A DNA stretch of 64,000 bases from Sycobia sp. Sy_11 (GCA_018907035.1 JACCIC010000014.1:1835001-1899000); one strand, 5' to 3'. Positions 1-13,995 are shown, counted from the stretch's first letter. Translations and numbers: made by a program. The notes: generated from the letters alone by a model not told the origin.

Positions 1-236
1 TAACAGAACATGGATTACAAGTATTATTCACTTACTCATGCATTTACGTGACAACACCTATAAAAGAGCAGTATATAATAGTACTTCATCTGATTTTTTC
101 AATTTTCAACACCTCCAAACTTTAATCTCAAATCAACTAGATATGGATAAAAATAGACTTATTAAGGAGAGACTTGATAATTAGAATTAGAATTGTATTT
201 ATTAGAGCCTAAGGACTCGTGGTCCTTCATAGGCCA

Positions 237-240
<4 letters not shown>

Positions 241-293
<53 letters not shown>

Positions 294-294
294 G
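241..294. repeat. (TA)n microsatellite
   Basis: About 50 bases of uninterrupted TA dinucleotide. Predicted small proteins here are only IY repeats and are not genes. Confidence 0.95.
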
Positions 295-399
295 ATAATA
301 TATCTGACGTGCGAATAACATGAAGGGAATTACGGAAGTTAGGTAGATCTGGCAATAAGTTTCCGTCTCCACTCTCATTTTCATCAACTGTACTTAATA

Positions 400-790
400 T
401 TCACGATGCTAGTGTGTCAAACTAATCTTCAACTGAAAGCAATCACAACCTTTATGAGATTATATCGCTTCCAAATATCCCAAGTTTTGAGTCTGATAAA
501 GTCAATAAAACTGATATCAAATTGGTGATCGTTGGTAATGATAGTGTTTCTTTCAAAAGGCTACTCTTAACTTTACCACCCACACTGCCTCATCTTGTTG
601 CACTGGTAAATCAATCTCTCGGAACTGCTTGTTTCTCAGAAATTGAAAAAAATACCTTATTATTACCAATACGAAAACTTTTTCAGATACCTTTTAATAT
701 AAGGCCCATTGTACAATTACTTGAACTTTCAAAAATTTTAGAGAATATAGTCCAGGGAAAGCTTACCAAACATCTCGAAAAGAATTAAAT
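400..790 (+). mobile_element. non-LTR retrotransposon fragment (reverse transcriptase)
   Basis: The + strand reads through 522-785 as an 88-residue piece resembling the fingers part of a LINE (Jockey/RTE-like) reverse transcriptase. The order is as in the family: a stretch ending LPHLVALVNQSL, then a CFSEIEKNTLLLPIRK strand, then NIRPIVQLLELSKILENIV, which matches the usual 'RPI..L..LSKI.EKIV' block. In-frame sequence of similar style can be followed upstream to about 400. The catalytic YxDD block and everything after it are missing, as are the endonuclease and both element ends. It is a dead fragment. The family assignment within LINEs is open. Confidence 0.7.
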
Positions 791-794
791 ATGA

Positions 795-3020
795 GGCATC
801 TTGCATTTATTCTATAAAATCAGAAAAGAATTGTTTGAAACCTTAATTTGCTCACATTTTGATGATACACGTGCAGTCTACCACAAATTAGACGGTACGG
901 GAAACTTTAAATGAAAAAATTATTAAATTCATGTGTCCGTTTTGTATATAATTTATCTGAAAAGTCTAATGTCACCCTCTATTTTATCTCTACAAAGAAT
1001 CTTTGCTGTAAAATATTTATTAACGCCCCTGGCCTTCAGTTGCATTGCTCGTTGTTCATCTGAATATCTTATCTAACGATTTTATAAGATCGAAAACAGT
1101 TAAAGTATTAAAAAGTTAAAAAGATTAAAGCCCAACTACTTAATTTACACTGTCACCTCGTACAGAAGCCTAGAAATCTTTCTCCATTCTTAATCCATCT
1201 GTATTATTTAATTTCTTTCATTGGAAATTAGTAATATTTCTGACTATACAACCACTCAATAGTCATGTATACAATATGATCATCTAACGGTTAAACTTAT
1301 GATCAACTTGTAGTATAGCTCCCTTTATAAATTTATTATATAAATGTTATTATAAATTTGTACTATCAGTTGTATTATTATGATAAACTATATTGTTTAT
1401 ATTTTTTTATACTATGTACAATTTCCTCATTGACCGAACAATAACTTTTACTGGTAGCTTAAACGTTCCTAAATTAGTATTAGCTACTCAAGTATTACAT
1501 TATTACTAGCGACCTCCGTCTCAGCTTTTCCTGACATAATAATTTAATCAATTCATTAAATAATTCAATAACAAATTTTCAATAACAAATTTATATTTCT
1601 ATATGCCTATATCACCCCCATGTCTCATTTTCTTATTAATTTATTCGCTTTTCTTGTTTTTATACTCCTGTAATGCTTTTTTGCTTTTAGCTGTCATTCG
1701 GCTACAATCTTCATACATCCACCATATCTTCTACTTTTTGTCTAGTATATATCTCTTGTATTACTCATTTCCTATTGATTTAATCGCTTCTTTTGCTTCC
1801 AAACTTTTGCATGTTCTTCTCGCTTATTCCTCTCTTTCCGTTGTGATCCTCCTACAGCCTTGCTAATTTTCTTTATTGTTCCTTGTTTCTTAATTTCTAA
1901 AAAGCCTTCAACTTTACGTCTCTTCCATGTTTCAACCTAAATTTTTTTTCTTCTGTATTCATCTGCTAGTAGAGCAGGAGTTCTTCATGGTGCAAGCAGC
2001 CAGCTCCTATAGACGTGCATTTCCTTTGTTTTTTTTTTTTTTTGTTCAATTTATATCACAGTTGTCAATATATATTTTTTCAGATGGCTCGTTGACAGCA
2101 ATTTTAAGTACTGTAAAAAAACATTTACAATCAAAATTTTGTTTATCAATTTTTCAAGCTATTTTAAATCAATTATGTCTATTTAACATACTTTATCCGC
2201 ATTATTTTCATCTAAATATTTTCAGTAGTATGGAATCCGTCTTGAGATAGCTTGTCAATTTGCCAAACACTCTATTTTACTTGTTGAATTAAATGTTGAA
2301 TCACCCCACTTCACATCACCTTCATTGCTATGTAGTGTATAGATATTCATAAATCTGGAAATTTCTGTGGCTGAAAAATACAATTTTCATGAATTTTAAT
2401 ATTAATCTTTTGTTTGTTGTAAATAATAGTAGGTAAGTATTTTAAATACTTTTAAAATAGAAATATTTACAATTTGTACTTCAATATTTTTTATACTTCT
2501 TAGATCTAATCACAACTAGCTTTTTTGATTATACAAAGATTTGTGCAGTATGAGAGCACCAAAGTTCCAAATTAATTTTATGTATGTTATTCTCTATCTG
2601 CCAGAGGCAACTCGAATGTCAGAATCAGTAGCCGCAATAGTATTTACGGTTTTGACGATCATACTTCTCCAATTATTACTGTATTGTCATTTATCGTGGC
2701 TCCAGTCATGGCTAAGTCGATTTCAATAACAATAAATTGAATTAGTTCAACTGAAACTAAATAGCAATCTGAGTTATAGAGATCATAGAACTAATTTGTA
2801 TGACAATGCCACAAACATGCAGCTCATGGAAACATGTTATAGTGGCTACGCGTACTATCAGAAGACAGCAGACTTATATTAACAACTATTACTTTTCATC
2901 AACGACCAATCACTCTCTGCCAAACCTCCTTGCTGTAAAGGCGCATAGAAGATGTGTTAACTTGCAACTTAGGTATTATTTTTTGGCTCATTGGATTTTG
3001 TATAATATAATCAGATACAT
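795..3020. other. gene-free AT-rich stretch
   Basis: No supported gene. The open frames at 1603-1866 and 1927-2250 are T-rich low-complexity sequence (runs of L, F, S and Y) without similarity to anything I know. 2541-2729 and 2800-3027 are also unsupported. Confidence 0.6.
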
Positions 3021-3027
3021 AACTTGA

Positions 3028-3130
3028 GGCCTGCGATAGCTCGATCGCTAGAGCGAAAGACTAGTAACTTGATGATCCGAGTTCAAATTCCGGTCTCGGA
3101 CGATTGACGAAAATCACCAGTTCGAAGGCA
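3028..3130 (+). mobile_element. tRNA-derived SINE, copy 1
   Basis: The head has RNA polymerase III promoter-like boxes. A box A-like TAGCTCGATCGCTAGAGC lies near 3036-3053 and a box B-like GAGTTCAAATTCC near 3079-3091. It does not fold into a proper tRNA: the acceptor and anticodon stems do not pair. A related head occurs on the minus strand at 47540-47619, which shows that this is a dispersed family and not a single tRNA gene. The 3' end of the body cannot be fixed from one copy. Confidence 0.7.
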
Positions 3131-3194
3131 TCTATTATTTCAATCCTATGTTCCCAGTTCATTATGTTGAGTTTCAATTAAGTTTTAGGAATTC

Positions 3195-4430
3195 CTTATT
3201 TCCTATTTTTTTTCTTTTATATCATGCACAGATCTGGATCATGGTTCACCTCCTCTCATGGAGATAAGCGCACAATGGGTTTTATTATAAGTTTAAAAAT
3301 AAGAGAACGAACATTCGTTCTAACAAACACTCAAATAGGTGAAACAGGATTGTTGAGCATGAGTTTCTATCCCTCGCTAGCGTGCTGGTACATATATTTG
3401 ATCCTCTATTCTCAAATACCAATCTTCGTGACAAGAAGAACTGGCGGTTGATTAGAGCTTTGGGAAGCTAAAGCGCGTTGAAGCCGCAAAAAATCATAGA
3501 GAACACTAGATCTAAACAAATCTATGAGGCATCGTATATACGGTCACGCAAGATTTTGTTCCACAAATTCAAATATACCAAATAATTATTCAAAATATTA
3601 TTTATCCATAATGTTCAACTGATAAAAATAGATTTTATGTAAACTTGCTCAAAATACATAACAAATGCATTATTTTCATTTTAACTGTATAATTCTTATT
3701 AATTACAATTCTTATGAATAAACTCCTATTAATTATAATTCTCATCCTATATAATATTAAAATGAATATGACATACAATTTACGAATTGTATATTTTGTT
3801 AACGATTTTGATCTCGTCATGTTCAGATTTATGTATTTGAACTGACTTAATATAACTATTTATGTTGTATATAAGCATACTCGTATCGATCAAGGTTTAG
3901 GAAATATGATTTCTTTTTATTTTAGATTTATAGCTAAGAAAAAGGTTAAAAATTTCTGTCTGTGTATAAATACAAAATATCATATTGACTTGTAATCTCG
4001 AAGTACAAACACGTATTTAAATATAATTTTCTTAAATTTTAATAATTATTTTATTATTATTAAATATATGTGAAATTCTATATCATAAATATAAATTTCG
4101 TTTACGTTTTTAATATTGTTTATCGTTAAAGTTCAAAATGTATCTCTAATGCTATAATCAATTGGAATATATATTACAAACATATAATATATAATATACA
4201 AATTATATAATATTTTTTATTATCATATGTCCATTTGGAACTTTCAAAATACTACTTATTGAAGAGACCTGTACATTCCATTTTTCCAATACTTTTAATA
4301 AAAAATATCACATTTTACTTACGCTTATGATTAGTATAACAATTCTATTTTGATCGTAAGATTTCTTCACGTGTTTGATCCCAATATTTTCCTTATGCTT
4401 TCTGTTACTTGACTTGTGACTAAAGAAGAA
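3195..4430. other. gene-free AT-rich stretch upstream of receptor gene 1
   Basis: Nothing supported. Small open frames at 3224-3451 (+) and 3635-3820 (-) show no recognisable domain. AT content rises strongly after 3550. Confidence 0.55.
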
Positions 4431-4731
4431 GACGAAGATGAAGTATTCCACTGCACATGCGCTGTATGCTTTCAATAAAAAGAGAGGCTGCTTAAATATT
4501 AAGGACAGATTATAGACTCTTCTGCCACAAAAAGCAAATTACTTTATGCTTACAAAAACAAACTTTCAATTTCCTTCTTAAATAATCAAGTACCTACTTT
4601 TTGAGTTCAAAGAAGAGCTCTTGGTCAGTTTGCTCTGGCTGCTTCAACTGTAACATAATACTGTAAGCTATTTTAGTCCGCTAGTAATATACATTAAAAA
4701 GATTTTTTAGCATTTGACAAAACATTTTATA
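4430..4731 (+). promoter_or_regulatory. conserved promoter and 5' leader of odorant receptor gene 1
   Basis: This block matches the DNA in front of receptor genes 2 and 3 in order and spacing. Shared boxes are TGCACATGCGC at 4452-4462 (280 bp before the ATG), TTAAATATTAA near 4492-4502 followed by AGATTATAGACTC, an ACAAAAACAAACTT box followed by TAAATAATCAAGTACC near 4580-4595, and CAACTGTAACAT near 4645-4656. No TATA box is obvious at a fixed place. That this is the promoter is an inference from its conservation ahead of all three genes. Confidence 0.6.
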
Positions 4732-7700
4732 ATGGAGAGCCTTTCCAAATTAGACTACCTCACCATGCAGGTTTTTATTTCTTCAAAATATTCATATATG
4801 CTATGTTCGATTTCAAATTAATTTTTATATTCTAATTATGTAAAAATTTGCTACATAAAATCGACAGATTTGTATCAATATATTTTTTTAATTATTTTTT
4901 ACAGGATGATATAAGTTCAGCAAAACTTGCTTTTGATTGGAATAAAAAGATTTTTAAGCTATTTGGAATGAATCCATTGAAATTTAACAAATTTTTTTAT
5001 GCAATAGTACTTTTGTATGCAATATTGCATTTTCTGATGAGTTGTGCAGGTTTACCAGAGAATATGAACAATCTGAATAATATAATGGATTCCTTGATAG
5101 AAGTAGGCAGTATGTTTACAGTTATAACGAAATTGATTCTTTATGGAGTGAAACGGAAAAGTCTTGCCTATCTCCTAACCGAAGTAGAAACAGATTATTC
5201 GATTAATAATTTCAGAAACATGGAAGAAGTACGTCTATTTTCAGCTTACATGTCATTGGCAAAAGTATTTTTTAAATATAGCATTATAATCGGTGGAGTT
5301 GCAACAATTCTTTATTTTTTAAAATTTCTTGATATAAACTTCTTTCAAGCAATAATATCAGGTGAACGTAGTTTTTACATTAACTATATTGTCTTATATT
5401 TAATAATTTTATCCTTCTTAAATTTAAACATTCTATAAACGTGCATGTATAACCTTATATAACACATATGTGCGTTAAACGATTTAGTTTTTTTTCTCTC
5501 ACAAATAAATACTCTAAAGGTGGCCCCATCTGGTAAGTGAAAAAATATATACAATTCGCCGACAATACACAAAAATAAGTTTCCATTGTTAAAGAGAGTG
5601 CTACAATTTAATGAATAGTTAAATATTCTTGCTAGATATTTTAAAAATCATGGCTACTATTTACATTGATAGGTTAATCTTCAAAATGGATTTTCTAATT
5701 AGTTCATGAGATTCAAAGAGTCTAGTTGTTTTAAATTCTAAACATAAGCTTAGTTTATATTTCGATTATTTATTTTAAGTTCTAGCATAAGTAGTACTGT
5801 AATGTAATAAGTATCACTGTAAAAAGGTCATACAATGAGTCCGTAAAATATCAGTGCGATGCATTAAATAATCATGCGCTAAAATTTTTCCAATGATATA
5901 TAATATATCCATAATAATAATTAATCCTGCTATTCTTCAGTGCTAATGTTAACAATGGAAATTTATATAAAGTCGGTACGTATAAATACGACTCTAAAAA
6001 TACCTCTATAAATACGTCTATTACTAGACGGTTCTATATTCGTATTTTATTTTCATATTTAATAATATATTATTATGTAGAATAATCATACAAGTATGAA
6101 ATAATTTAGACGCCATACAAAGATAGTATTCTCATTAATGATCATTATTATATTCCTCTTGTGTATATATATTATTAATTTCTATAGTACCAATATTAAT
6201 TCTTTATAAAGAGCTTACTTACTTACCCTTCAAGCTGAAATATTCTTTGACTACAAATTTTCTTTTCTGTCAAAGATACAAACTTTAACATTAATTATAA
6301 CATCATAATTGTTTAAGCATGTATTATTTTCTGAATATAACAAATATAATCTTTAACTATACAGATTCGGTAAATGTAACATCATTTACTTTGCCGTACC
6401 GCATCCGCTTTTATTATCCAGTAACAGATTTTAGTACATACCTAATCGCCGTTCTCTATTTGATACCAATGATTCCTCTATATATATTCACTTTGATCGC
6501 CGACATGAATTTGATGCTGGGACTGATAGCGCATATTTGTGGATTATTATCTGTCTTATCCTACATTATGGCGGAACATAATACAGAAGATAGCATTCAA
6601 TTTCGAAGTAATATAGCGCAAGTCATTAGTCGCCATCAACGCTTAATTCGGTAATATTTTTGCACTTCTTGCTTATTAATAATCAGAATTTTTCCAAATC
6701 TAATATCATTCTGTGTGCTTATAGCGGTCAAACATTGGATAACGAACTGTCAGAGACAATCTATGCACATATTGTATATAAAGTATTTTATTATCGGTCA
6801 GTCCCTGAACCCTAATTGGTTGCTCTTGTGTTCTAAATCTAATTGATAGTAATGATCTCAATTTCTCTCCCTATATAAATGTAATTAATAACCTTGTATT
6901 TTCATTTTAATCAGTTTTTCTTCTTAAATTCAACCATCATTAGAGGATCGCGGATTTATATGAACTCTTCTTATTTGCAGGAGAAACTTATTTTAATATC
7001 CTTTTTTTGTATAAATCCTGTGAATAGCCATCTTCTCCCTCCCCAAGAAAATCTGAACTTCTAACTCTCTATTTCTCTCTCTCTCCCTCTCCCTGTCTCT
7101 TACTCTCACTCGCTCATTCTTTTTGCTAATTAATTTCATAATATATCCTTTTGTGATCATCTTTATACTCAACATTGTTGTTGTAATTTTTATTTCTTAT
7201 AATTGGTGGCATGTAACTGAATTTTTGGCATTCCAAAGTTAATGTTCATAATCTGCAATTGTTACTTGGTTTGTGGTATGGATGATATCACATATAGTAC
7301 AATCATCTTTAGGTGCTTCACCACTTTCCTCTAAACCTTATTGTACATAAGATTGCTAACTAAGTTACGATATCATGCATAATACCTAAGAGCTTCACAT
7401 TAAAAAAACTTCTGATACTTTGAAGATGATAAGGTTCACAAATTTTTTTATGAAATCTCCAGCCTAAGGTTACTGATAAACTATGGCGTGCAGCACCTGT
7501 TGATAATCATAAGATATAGACTGCCTGGCTCTTATATGTGAAATTCAATTCATTATATGCGTGATAGCTGGACTGATTCTACATTAACAAGTAATCCTGT
7601 TGACGATTTTACATTGTTAAAATTCCATACGAATCTAAAAGAATGATCAAATTGGATTAGACAAGTTCCGTCAAATCTTGAGTTATCATACTGTAACATG

Positions 7701-10700
7701 AGTTATCATATAATTTTATATGTCAATATCAATAGACTATGCACTAGTTTCTCACTTCTAAAATCTTATTACTTAGAAAAAAATGTCAATTTAATATAAA
7801 TAATTTAAACATTTTTAAAGCCTAATGTCCAAATAAGAATATATATCCTACCAACAGGATACCTTCTATAGACTAGATAATTCTTTCTCCCTAATAATCA
7901 AAATGACTTTTAACCATTTCTTCTCAAGAATTAGATTGTAGGCGTTTTAGCTGAAAAAGATAAAAGTGACTGACGTGATGCATTTTGTAGGATAGCTACT
8001 GTCTTTTACACTCTATTCATTGATCGAAATTCAATACTAAGCTTATAAATGTTCTTTTATTTTTATAATAATTTTTGATATATTATTTATATATCTACTA
8101 TATGTTATACTATTATGTAACTATATTGTGGATTATGCTTATAACATATATACTGTTGAATTTATTTTCTTGTTATCGCACTTCTTACTATTCAGTATAT
8201 TAATTTACTATCGCCATTATAATTATTATCGATATTTTTAATAGATATTATTATAACTGATTTCTGCTCAACATCATACAGGATTTCTACTCTGAAATGT
8301 ATAAATGGGCTGATCCAACCACTTTATGTCTCTTACATCTGCTCTATCGCCGAATTCGCTCATTTTTACTCTATCGTAAAAACGTATCCATCCTCACGAC
8401 CGACAATCCTCTAGGAATACTATCGCGGTGGGTTTTGCCAGGGCAGTACTCTGATCTACAGCTCACGTAACATTGTTATATATTTAGATAGTATATCTCA
8501 CCTCGAACTACATAAATCTATAATTTGAATCTACCTATCTTAACAGCTACTCCGTCTGATATCCATCTTCTTAATCCTTCTTATCGAACAACAACACACA
8601 GCCATCCAGTAATGCTTACCGTCTTTGAAATCAGTAGACCATAACTGTGATATCGTAATACTTCAAATTTACGAGAACTCGCAAAAAGCGCGTGATAGTT
8701 CATAGTGCTGCGTCAATCTGGCTGTAATTATACGCCTCTACAACCTCTACACAACAGTATGTAGAGAAACACAGAAAATCCAATCAAACTCATTGAGAAT
8801 CTCTAGAATTGTCAGAACAAACTCCCAAGATAATTTATCAAATCAAAAAATTCTCCAACAATATTCTCGTACATCCCACTATAGGATAGCACAACGACAT
8901 TCCAATTCTGAGAAAATGCCTTCATCAAGCCAATTCCTTTTTGTTCTTCGTCCTTTCGTCCTGTCATTACAACCTTCTAAATTAGAGAGTTTATTATTTA
9001 TTGATTCGCAACTACATCGTGATTTTCGAAAATTCCTAATCTGTGAAATAGTTAAATATTTTGTCGTACTGTTATCACAGAGGCGCAATAGGCAATCGCT
9101 ATTCATACAAGATTCTACCACTATCATCTCGACTCCTATACTTGCAATGTTTGCTATATTATATGAAAACTTTTAGGGTAATATGTTGTGATGTAATGCT
9201 ATGTAGAAGCAAATATGAATAAATTTAAGAATCTCTTTGAAAGTATTATCGCGCAATTGCACTAAATTATAGTGAATTAATTTAATTAAAAGTTTTAAAT
9301 TATTTTCTGGCTAACGCCAATATATTGAATCAAATAGTAACTATAATTCCTTTTGATCGTTGGTTGTAGTTCTTGCAATATATTGTTCAATTCCCAAACT
9401 TCAGTCAAATTTTTTCACAGCGTACATATTAATACATTATTTAAATATTTTATATTAAACTTATACCAAATAATTTAAAGAAGAGTTTAGAAATTACTTT
9501 TTTACATAATGAAGTGCAAAAATACGTCAGACACAAAAATATTACTTATTATATAAATATTATATAAAATATACTTATGACAAAAAATATTCATTGTTTA
9601 AAAATTCATGTCGCTTCATAATTAGACTATTTAAATCAACTTATATTTTACATATACTACTACGATTGGACAATACATAAAAGATTGTCAAAATTAATCG
9701 AATCTACATTTAGCTTAGTAATGCTACAACAATTGATGAGTGTCGTATTTTTTCTGACTGTCGTCGGATACAGTACTTTATTGGTAAGATATATTTTTTC
9801 TTCAAGACTCACGTAAAATTTAACATAATCTAAATAATTATGAAGAATATTTTCTCATTCATATCCATTTTTTTAATATAAATCTGATGAATAGATATTC
9901 AATTTTAATTAATTCAAAACTAATTTTAAAAACTGAATCATTTTCAATATTACTATCAATTTGAAAAGTTGTATAATACTTATTAAGTAAACGCTCTAAT
10001 GAAATGGTCAAGAAATTTTATTTTTAGTATGAAACGTATATTTGTTTAGAGGTCGTAAGATATGACTCATGGATTAGATTCAAAGTGAACGAGTAGTCAT
10101 TTCAAATTGACGTATGTCTGATTACCTAAAAATGAGTCCTGCAACATTCTAAAACTTAATGTTCTCTCATACACAGGATTTATTAATATATTACTAATAC
10201 TTTTATTTTATATTTACTAATGCACAATTTTTAAATTATTGTTAATGCAAAACTCGATCAAATCTACAGGCGTGACATGGCTATCAAGAATATTAGTCTT
10301 ATGGTTTGCTTATGCTAAGCTTCGCAAAGTCGAACAACTTCAAATCGCAATAAGCACTCATTTAGAATATCAGTCAAAAAATGTTGACCAAGTTCAGGAG
10401 GGCAAAAACTCATTTCCTTGAACAGACAGTATATAAGTTGTGATTGCATTATCCTTTCGTTCATTTAGAGAGGAATACCTAATACTTCTTGTGCATTTTT
10501 AATTTTAACGTTTTATACTCGTAATTATAATTCGGTTTGTCATTTGTTTCTTCAATAAATAACTAACTTTAAAATTTTACTAATAATAATAATATTGATT
10601 ATAAGATCAATTTGCATCAGTCATAGTGGAGTTATTCGTCTCCACGAACAGCAGATATAAAAATATTTACATTATCAATACCATTTTCTAATATTTTAAC

Positions 10701-12337
10701 TAAATTGATAATATTTAATACCATTTATTTAAAAAATTGAATATCTAAAATGTATTTCTAAAAAGTTTGTCAAAAATTCTATCAGTAAAAATTATCCAAA
10801 TGTAATAGTTGAAAATGGCAAAATAAGTTATTGCAAGTCTTATTCACTTTAGCCGATATGCAGTATGCACATATCAGAGAGATATGAAATATTTGCAATG
10901 GGATTTGCAGCCAGCTTACCCCAGTCTCACTTCCTTGATTTTATTATCCACTATTCATGTATCATTAAATGTACTTGTTAGTATATTTATATCCATGTGC
11001 TCGCTTCCTACAATTCTCATTGCAAATAACCTCTCCCTCCTAAACCAAAATACATAATATGTGGGCCATATTTAAATCAAGTTCCGCATTACATACAGTT
11101 ATCATATTTCTACTCCCCACTCCCAAAATTTCTTCTTCTTCAATACTTCTGGTAATTCTTATTTCGCTATTCTTTTGATTATTATTTTCTTCTTTTATCT
11201 TTTATGAATTTACTCTCCACTTATACTTTCCTATGGATACATATTATTTCTTCATCTTCTATTACTGCGACTGTATCGCCCCTTAGTTCATCTTCCACGA
11301 ACCCGTTCTGCTCTTTTTTTCTTTTTTGTTCCTCTTATTCTTAATTATTCCCAAAGATCTATCAAACAATTTTGAGTAGTTTTTCGGGAATAACCAGTGA
11401 TTTTCAAATAACAACTAGTATCGGTAACCGACGAGATTCCTGCTTTCCGGTGGATATATCCTCATTTTTGAGAATGGCTTGCAGTAGCAAGAATTCAAGC
11501 CACGAATTCACAGTAGGCAGTAGGCGTGTCCGAGTATAGTACTGAACGAAAATATAAATATTGCTTAAAAATAATAGCAATAAACATTGTAATTTAACAT
11601 ATAAATTATAAATTTAGACAGTTTTATTGAACTTCTAACTATGCTTTTCTGAAATACTTATTGCCATGGATGAAGATTAAGATTTATATTCAGAACATTC
11701 GATCCTATATTTACAAATTTTAAATCTCATTGATCATATTTTTATATTATTGTCCTCATAAATCATTTCTTCCCTAATTTAATTAATGTATACAATTGTA
11801 AAATAATTTCATGTAATTATTTAGAACAAAAATAATAAATTCAATTAAGGCAATTCAAAATTTTTATATCTTCAGAACTATAGTAAACATCAGAATACAT
11901 TGTTGATAACATTTGTGACTTGCGCTACAGCAATGATGTCTGTTCTTTTTTCATTCTGTTATGCGGGTCAGTGCCTTCTCAATGAGGTAAAGAATTATTT
12001 TAATAAATAAGATCAACATTTTATAACATTGTATTAAAGAACCGTTTCATTGCTATCATTTAGAGTTCAGCTTTATGCGATGCTATATATCATAATAAAT
12101 GGTACAGTCTTCAGTCTTCTGATTTAAAATATTATTTGATTTTTATGATTCGAACACAACACCCGTTTGTAATATCTGCCAGTGGTTTTTACGAATATTC
12201 ATTCAGCAGCTTCATTACTGTAAGTATATGAATTCATATGAATAAAATTAGAAGATTTTATTATTTGTATAATATTTTATTAACAGGTACTAAAATCCAC
12301 AATGGCGTACTTATCGGTTTTACGAAAATTAATATAA
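4732..12337 (+). CDS. odorant receptor gene 1 (7tm_6 family), complete, 7 exons
   Basis: Insect odorant receptor, a ligand-gated ion-channel subunit that works with Orco in the dendrite membrane of olfactory neurons. Exons: 4732-4770, 4905-5361, 6365-6650, 9684-9783, 11876-11986, 12064-12219, 12287-12337. All introns are GT-AG and phases agree exactly with genes 2 and 3. The protein is 399 residues, a normal family length, without internal stops. Exon 1 encodes only 13 residues (MESLSKLDYLTMQ). Exon 2 carries the FGMNPLKFN motif and the first membrane segments. Exon 3 ends in RHQRLIR. Exons 5-7 hold the FCYAGQCL segment and the C-terminal helix ending KSTMAYLSVL, which are the most conserved parts of the family. 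The ATG was chosen because it sits at the same place in all three paralogues. The gene looks functional. Ligand unknown. Confidence 0.9.
6651..9683. other. intron 3 of receptor gene 1
   Basis: A 3 kb intron. It contains an imperfect CT-rich run near 7068-7108. The part from about 8330 to 9180 is less AT-rich than its surroundings and has overlapping open frames on both strands (8793-9176 +, 8879-9127 -). I recognise neither protein. The segment is probably an old insertion. Confidence 0.5.
9784..11875. other. intron 4 of receptor gene 1
   Basis: A 2.1 kb AT-rich intron. The 60-codon frame at 10239-10421 has no recognisable domain. No transposon is identified. Confidence 0.5.
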
Positions 12338-13940
12338 AATACAGGATAGAAATATTTTATCCTCAATAAAAAACGATTGCCAAAAATTTTGCAAAACCTG
12401 TGATGAGTTACAACAGTTAATCATGAGTATTTCAGCAATTTTATTTAATAATTTTCAATACATTAAATTTGATACAGGACATTTCAGTAATTGTACTGGT
12501 TGTTATTTGAATAGCTAAGATGTGAGAATACATTATTGATTCTCGTTTAACAGAAATATATTTTCATATTCATGTTTAATAAACTAGTGTATGAATGAAA
12601 TAAAAACTTGTCAGTTACATAATAAATCCATTTTCTGACTTATATTGATAAATAAGAATACATTAGAAATAAACATCTAATTCATAATCTGAAAAATGAG
12701 AATGTATAGATAAACACGCCAAAAATACATTTTGCCCCATTGAACTCTCTTGCGAGTAGATTAAACACTTTGTTTAAAAAACTCTTATAATATAAAATAT
12801 ACGTATGTCCAAAATCCAAAATGTTTTAGTTCATTAGTTTATATCAAACACAGACGACTAAGTAAGTCAGTGACTATTTGTATCAGTCGTATTAATATTA
12901 AACATTGGAATAACATTGAATGGAAGGTTCAAACAAATTCGGTAAACTTAGGTGTTGGAGGCATTATGTTTATTTTACTTTTAATTTATTTCTATTTTCA
13001 GTAGTAATATATATTTCATATACTATGGGGGTAATTATAAACAAAGATAGTCTGATTTAATTTTGTCTGATTTTTCGTTATATAATTATAATTGGATTAT
13101 TGCATAAAGACTGTAAAACCGATAATAATATTTCTTAATTTAAATATTTGTTAGTCTAAACTTTCATTTTTATATACGATCGAAAGCTGCATTTAACCTC
13201 GTACAGTGCATCCATGTGATTTTGGATGCTATTAGAGGTTCAACATCTTTCTTATACAGTACATTCCAATCAGCTTAAACAACATTTGGGTTGCTATATC
13301 ATAAATAATACTACAACCATACATTAAATGTGGACGATTTGAGTGATTCTTATCACGTGATGAAAGAATGAATCATAGTGATGTTAGTATTCTATCAAAT
13401 TCAATTGTTTGGAATAGACAGCAGAACTATGTTTTAGAAGATATTATCAGATAAGTGGAGAGAACTGTAAAGCAATATAAACTAAACGAATAATAGATGT
13501 ATATGATTCTGACAGAATAGAAAAGGCTGTACACATCTCAAAAAGGACATGTTATGTTTAAATATCTACTGTTATATGCAACGCTGACAGAAAAGAATTG
13601 AGAAAATATAATGTAGCTCAAGCAGTTAAACTATGATTCGCTCTCTATTATTTATCTTCCATTGCTGCAACTCCTCCAGAAGTTGGAAGAACGGCTGATG
13701 CGTTATTTATATTTGCGATAGTTACGCGGTTATAATTTTTATATGATGCTCATACTTTTGTGGTAGTACTTAACTCCATTAATGAATTTTTATGTCTCGC
13801 TATGGCTTCTAATTATACGTGATAAAAACAGAGAAAACTTGAACGAATAATGTAAGTTGTAAATAAAAAGAATTTTAGATATATATACCTTTAACTCTAT
13901 AATTAATATTAGAATATAGTGAATCACTAAATATATAGTC
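12338..13940. other. gene-free stretch after receptor gene 1
   Basis: AT-rich and without a supported gene or repeat. The 3' UTR of receptor gene 1 must lie at its start. An AATAAA directly follows the stop at about 12365-12370. Confidence 0.5.
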
Positions 13941-13942
13941 GC

Positions 13943-13947
<5 letters not shown>

Positions 13948-13991
<44 letters not shown>
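13948..13991. repeat. (TA)n microsatellite
   Basis: About 44 bases of TA dinucleotide. Confidence 0.95.

Positions 13992-13995
<4 letters not shown>

Noticed and set aside
1603..2250. Two longish open frames on the + strand (87 and 107 codons)
   Set aside because: T-rich low-complexity sequence rich in Leu, Phe and Ser, with no domain and no splice or promoter context.
3028..3110. A functional tRNA gene
   Set aside because: The box A- and box B-like parts are present but acceptor and anticodon stems do not pair, and a related copy exists elsewhere. Treated as a SINE.
8793..9176. A gene inside intron 3 of receptor gene 1
   Set aside because: Open on both strands with no recognisable motif on either. 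Probably chance or an old insertion.
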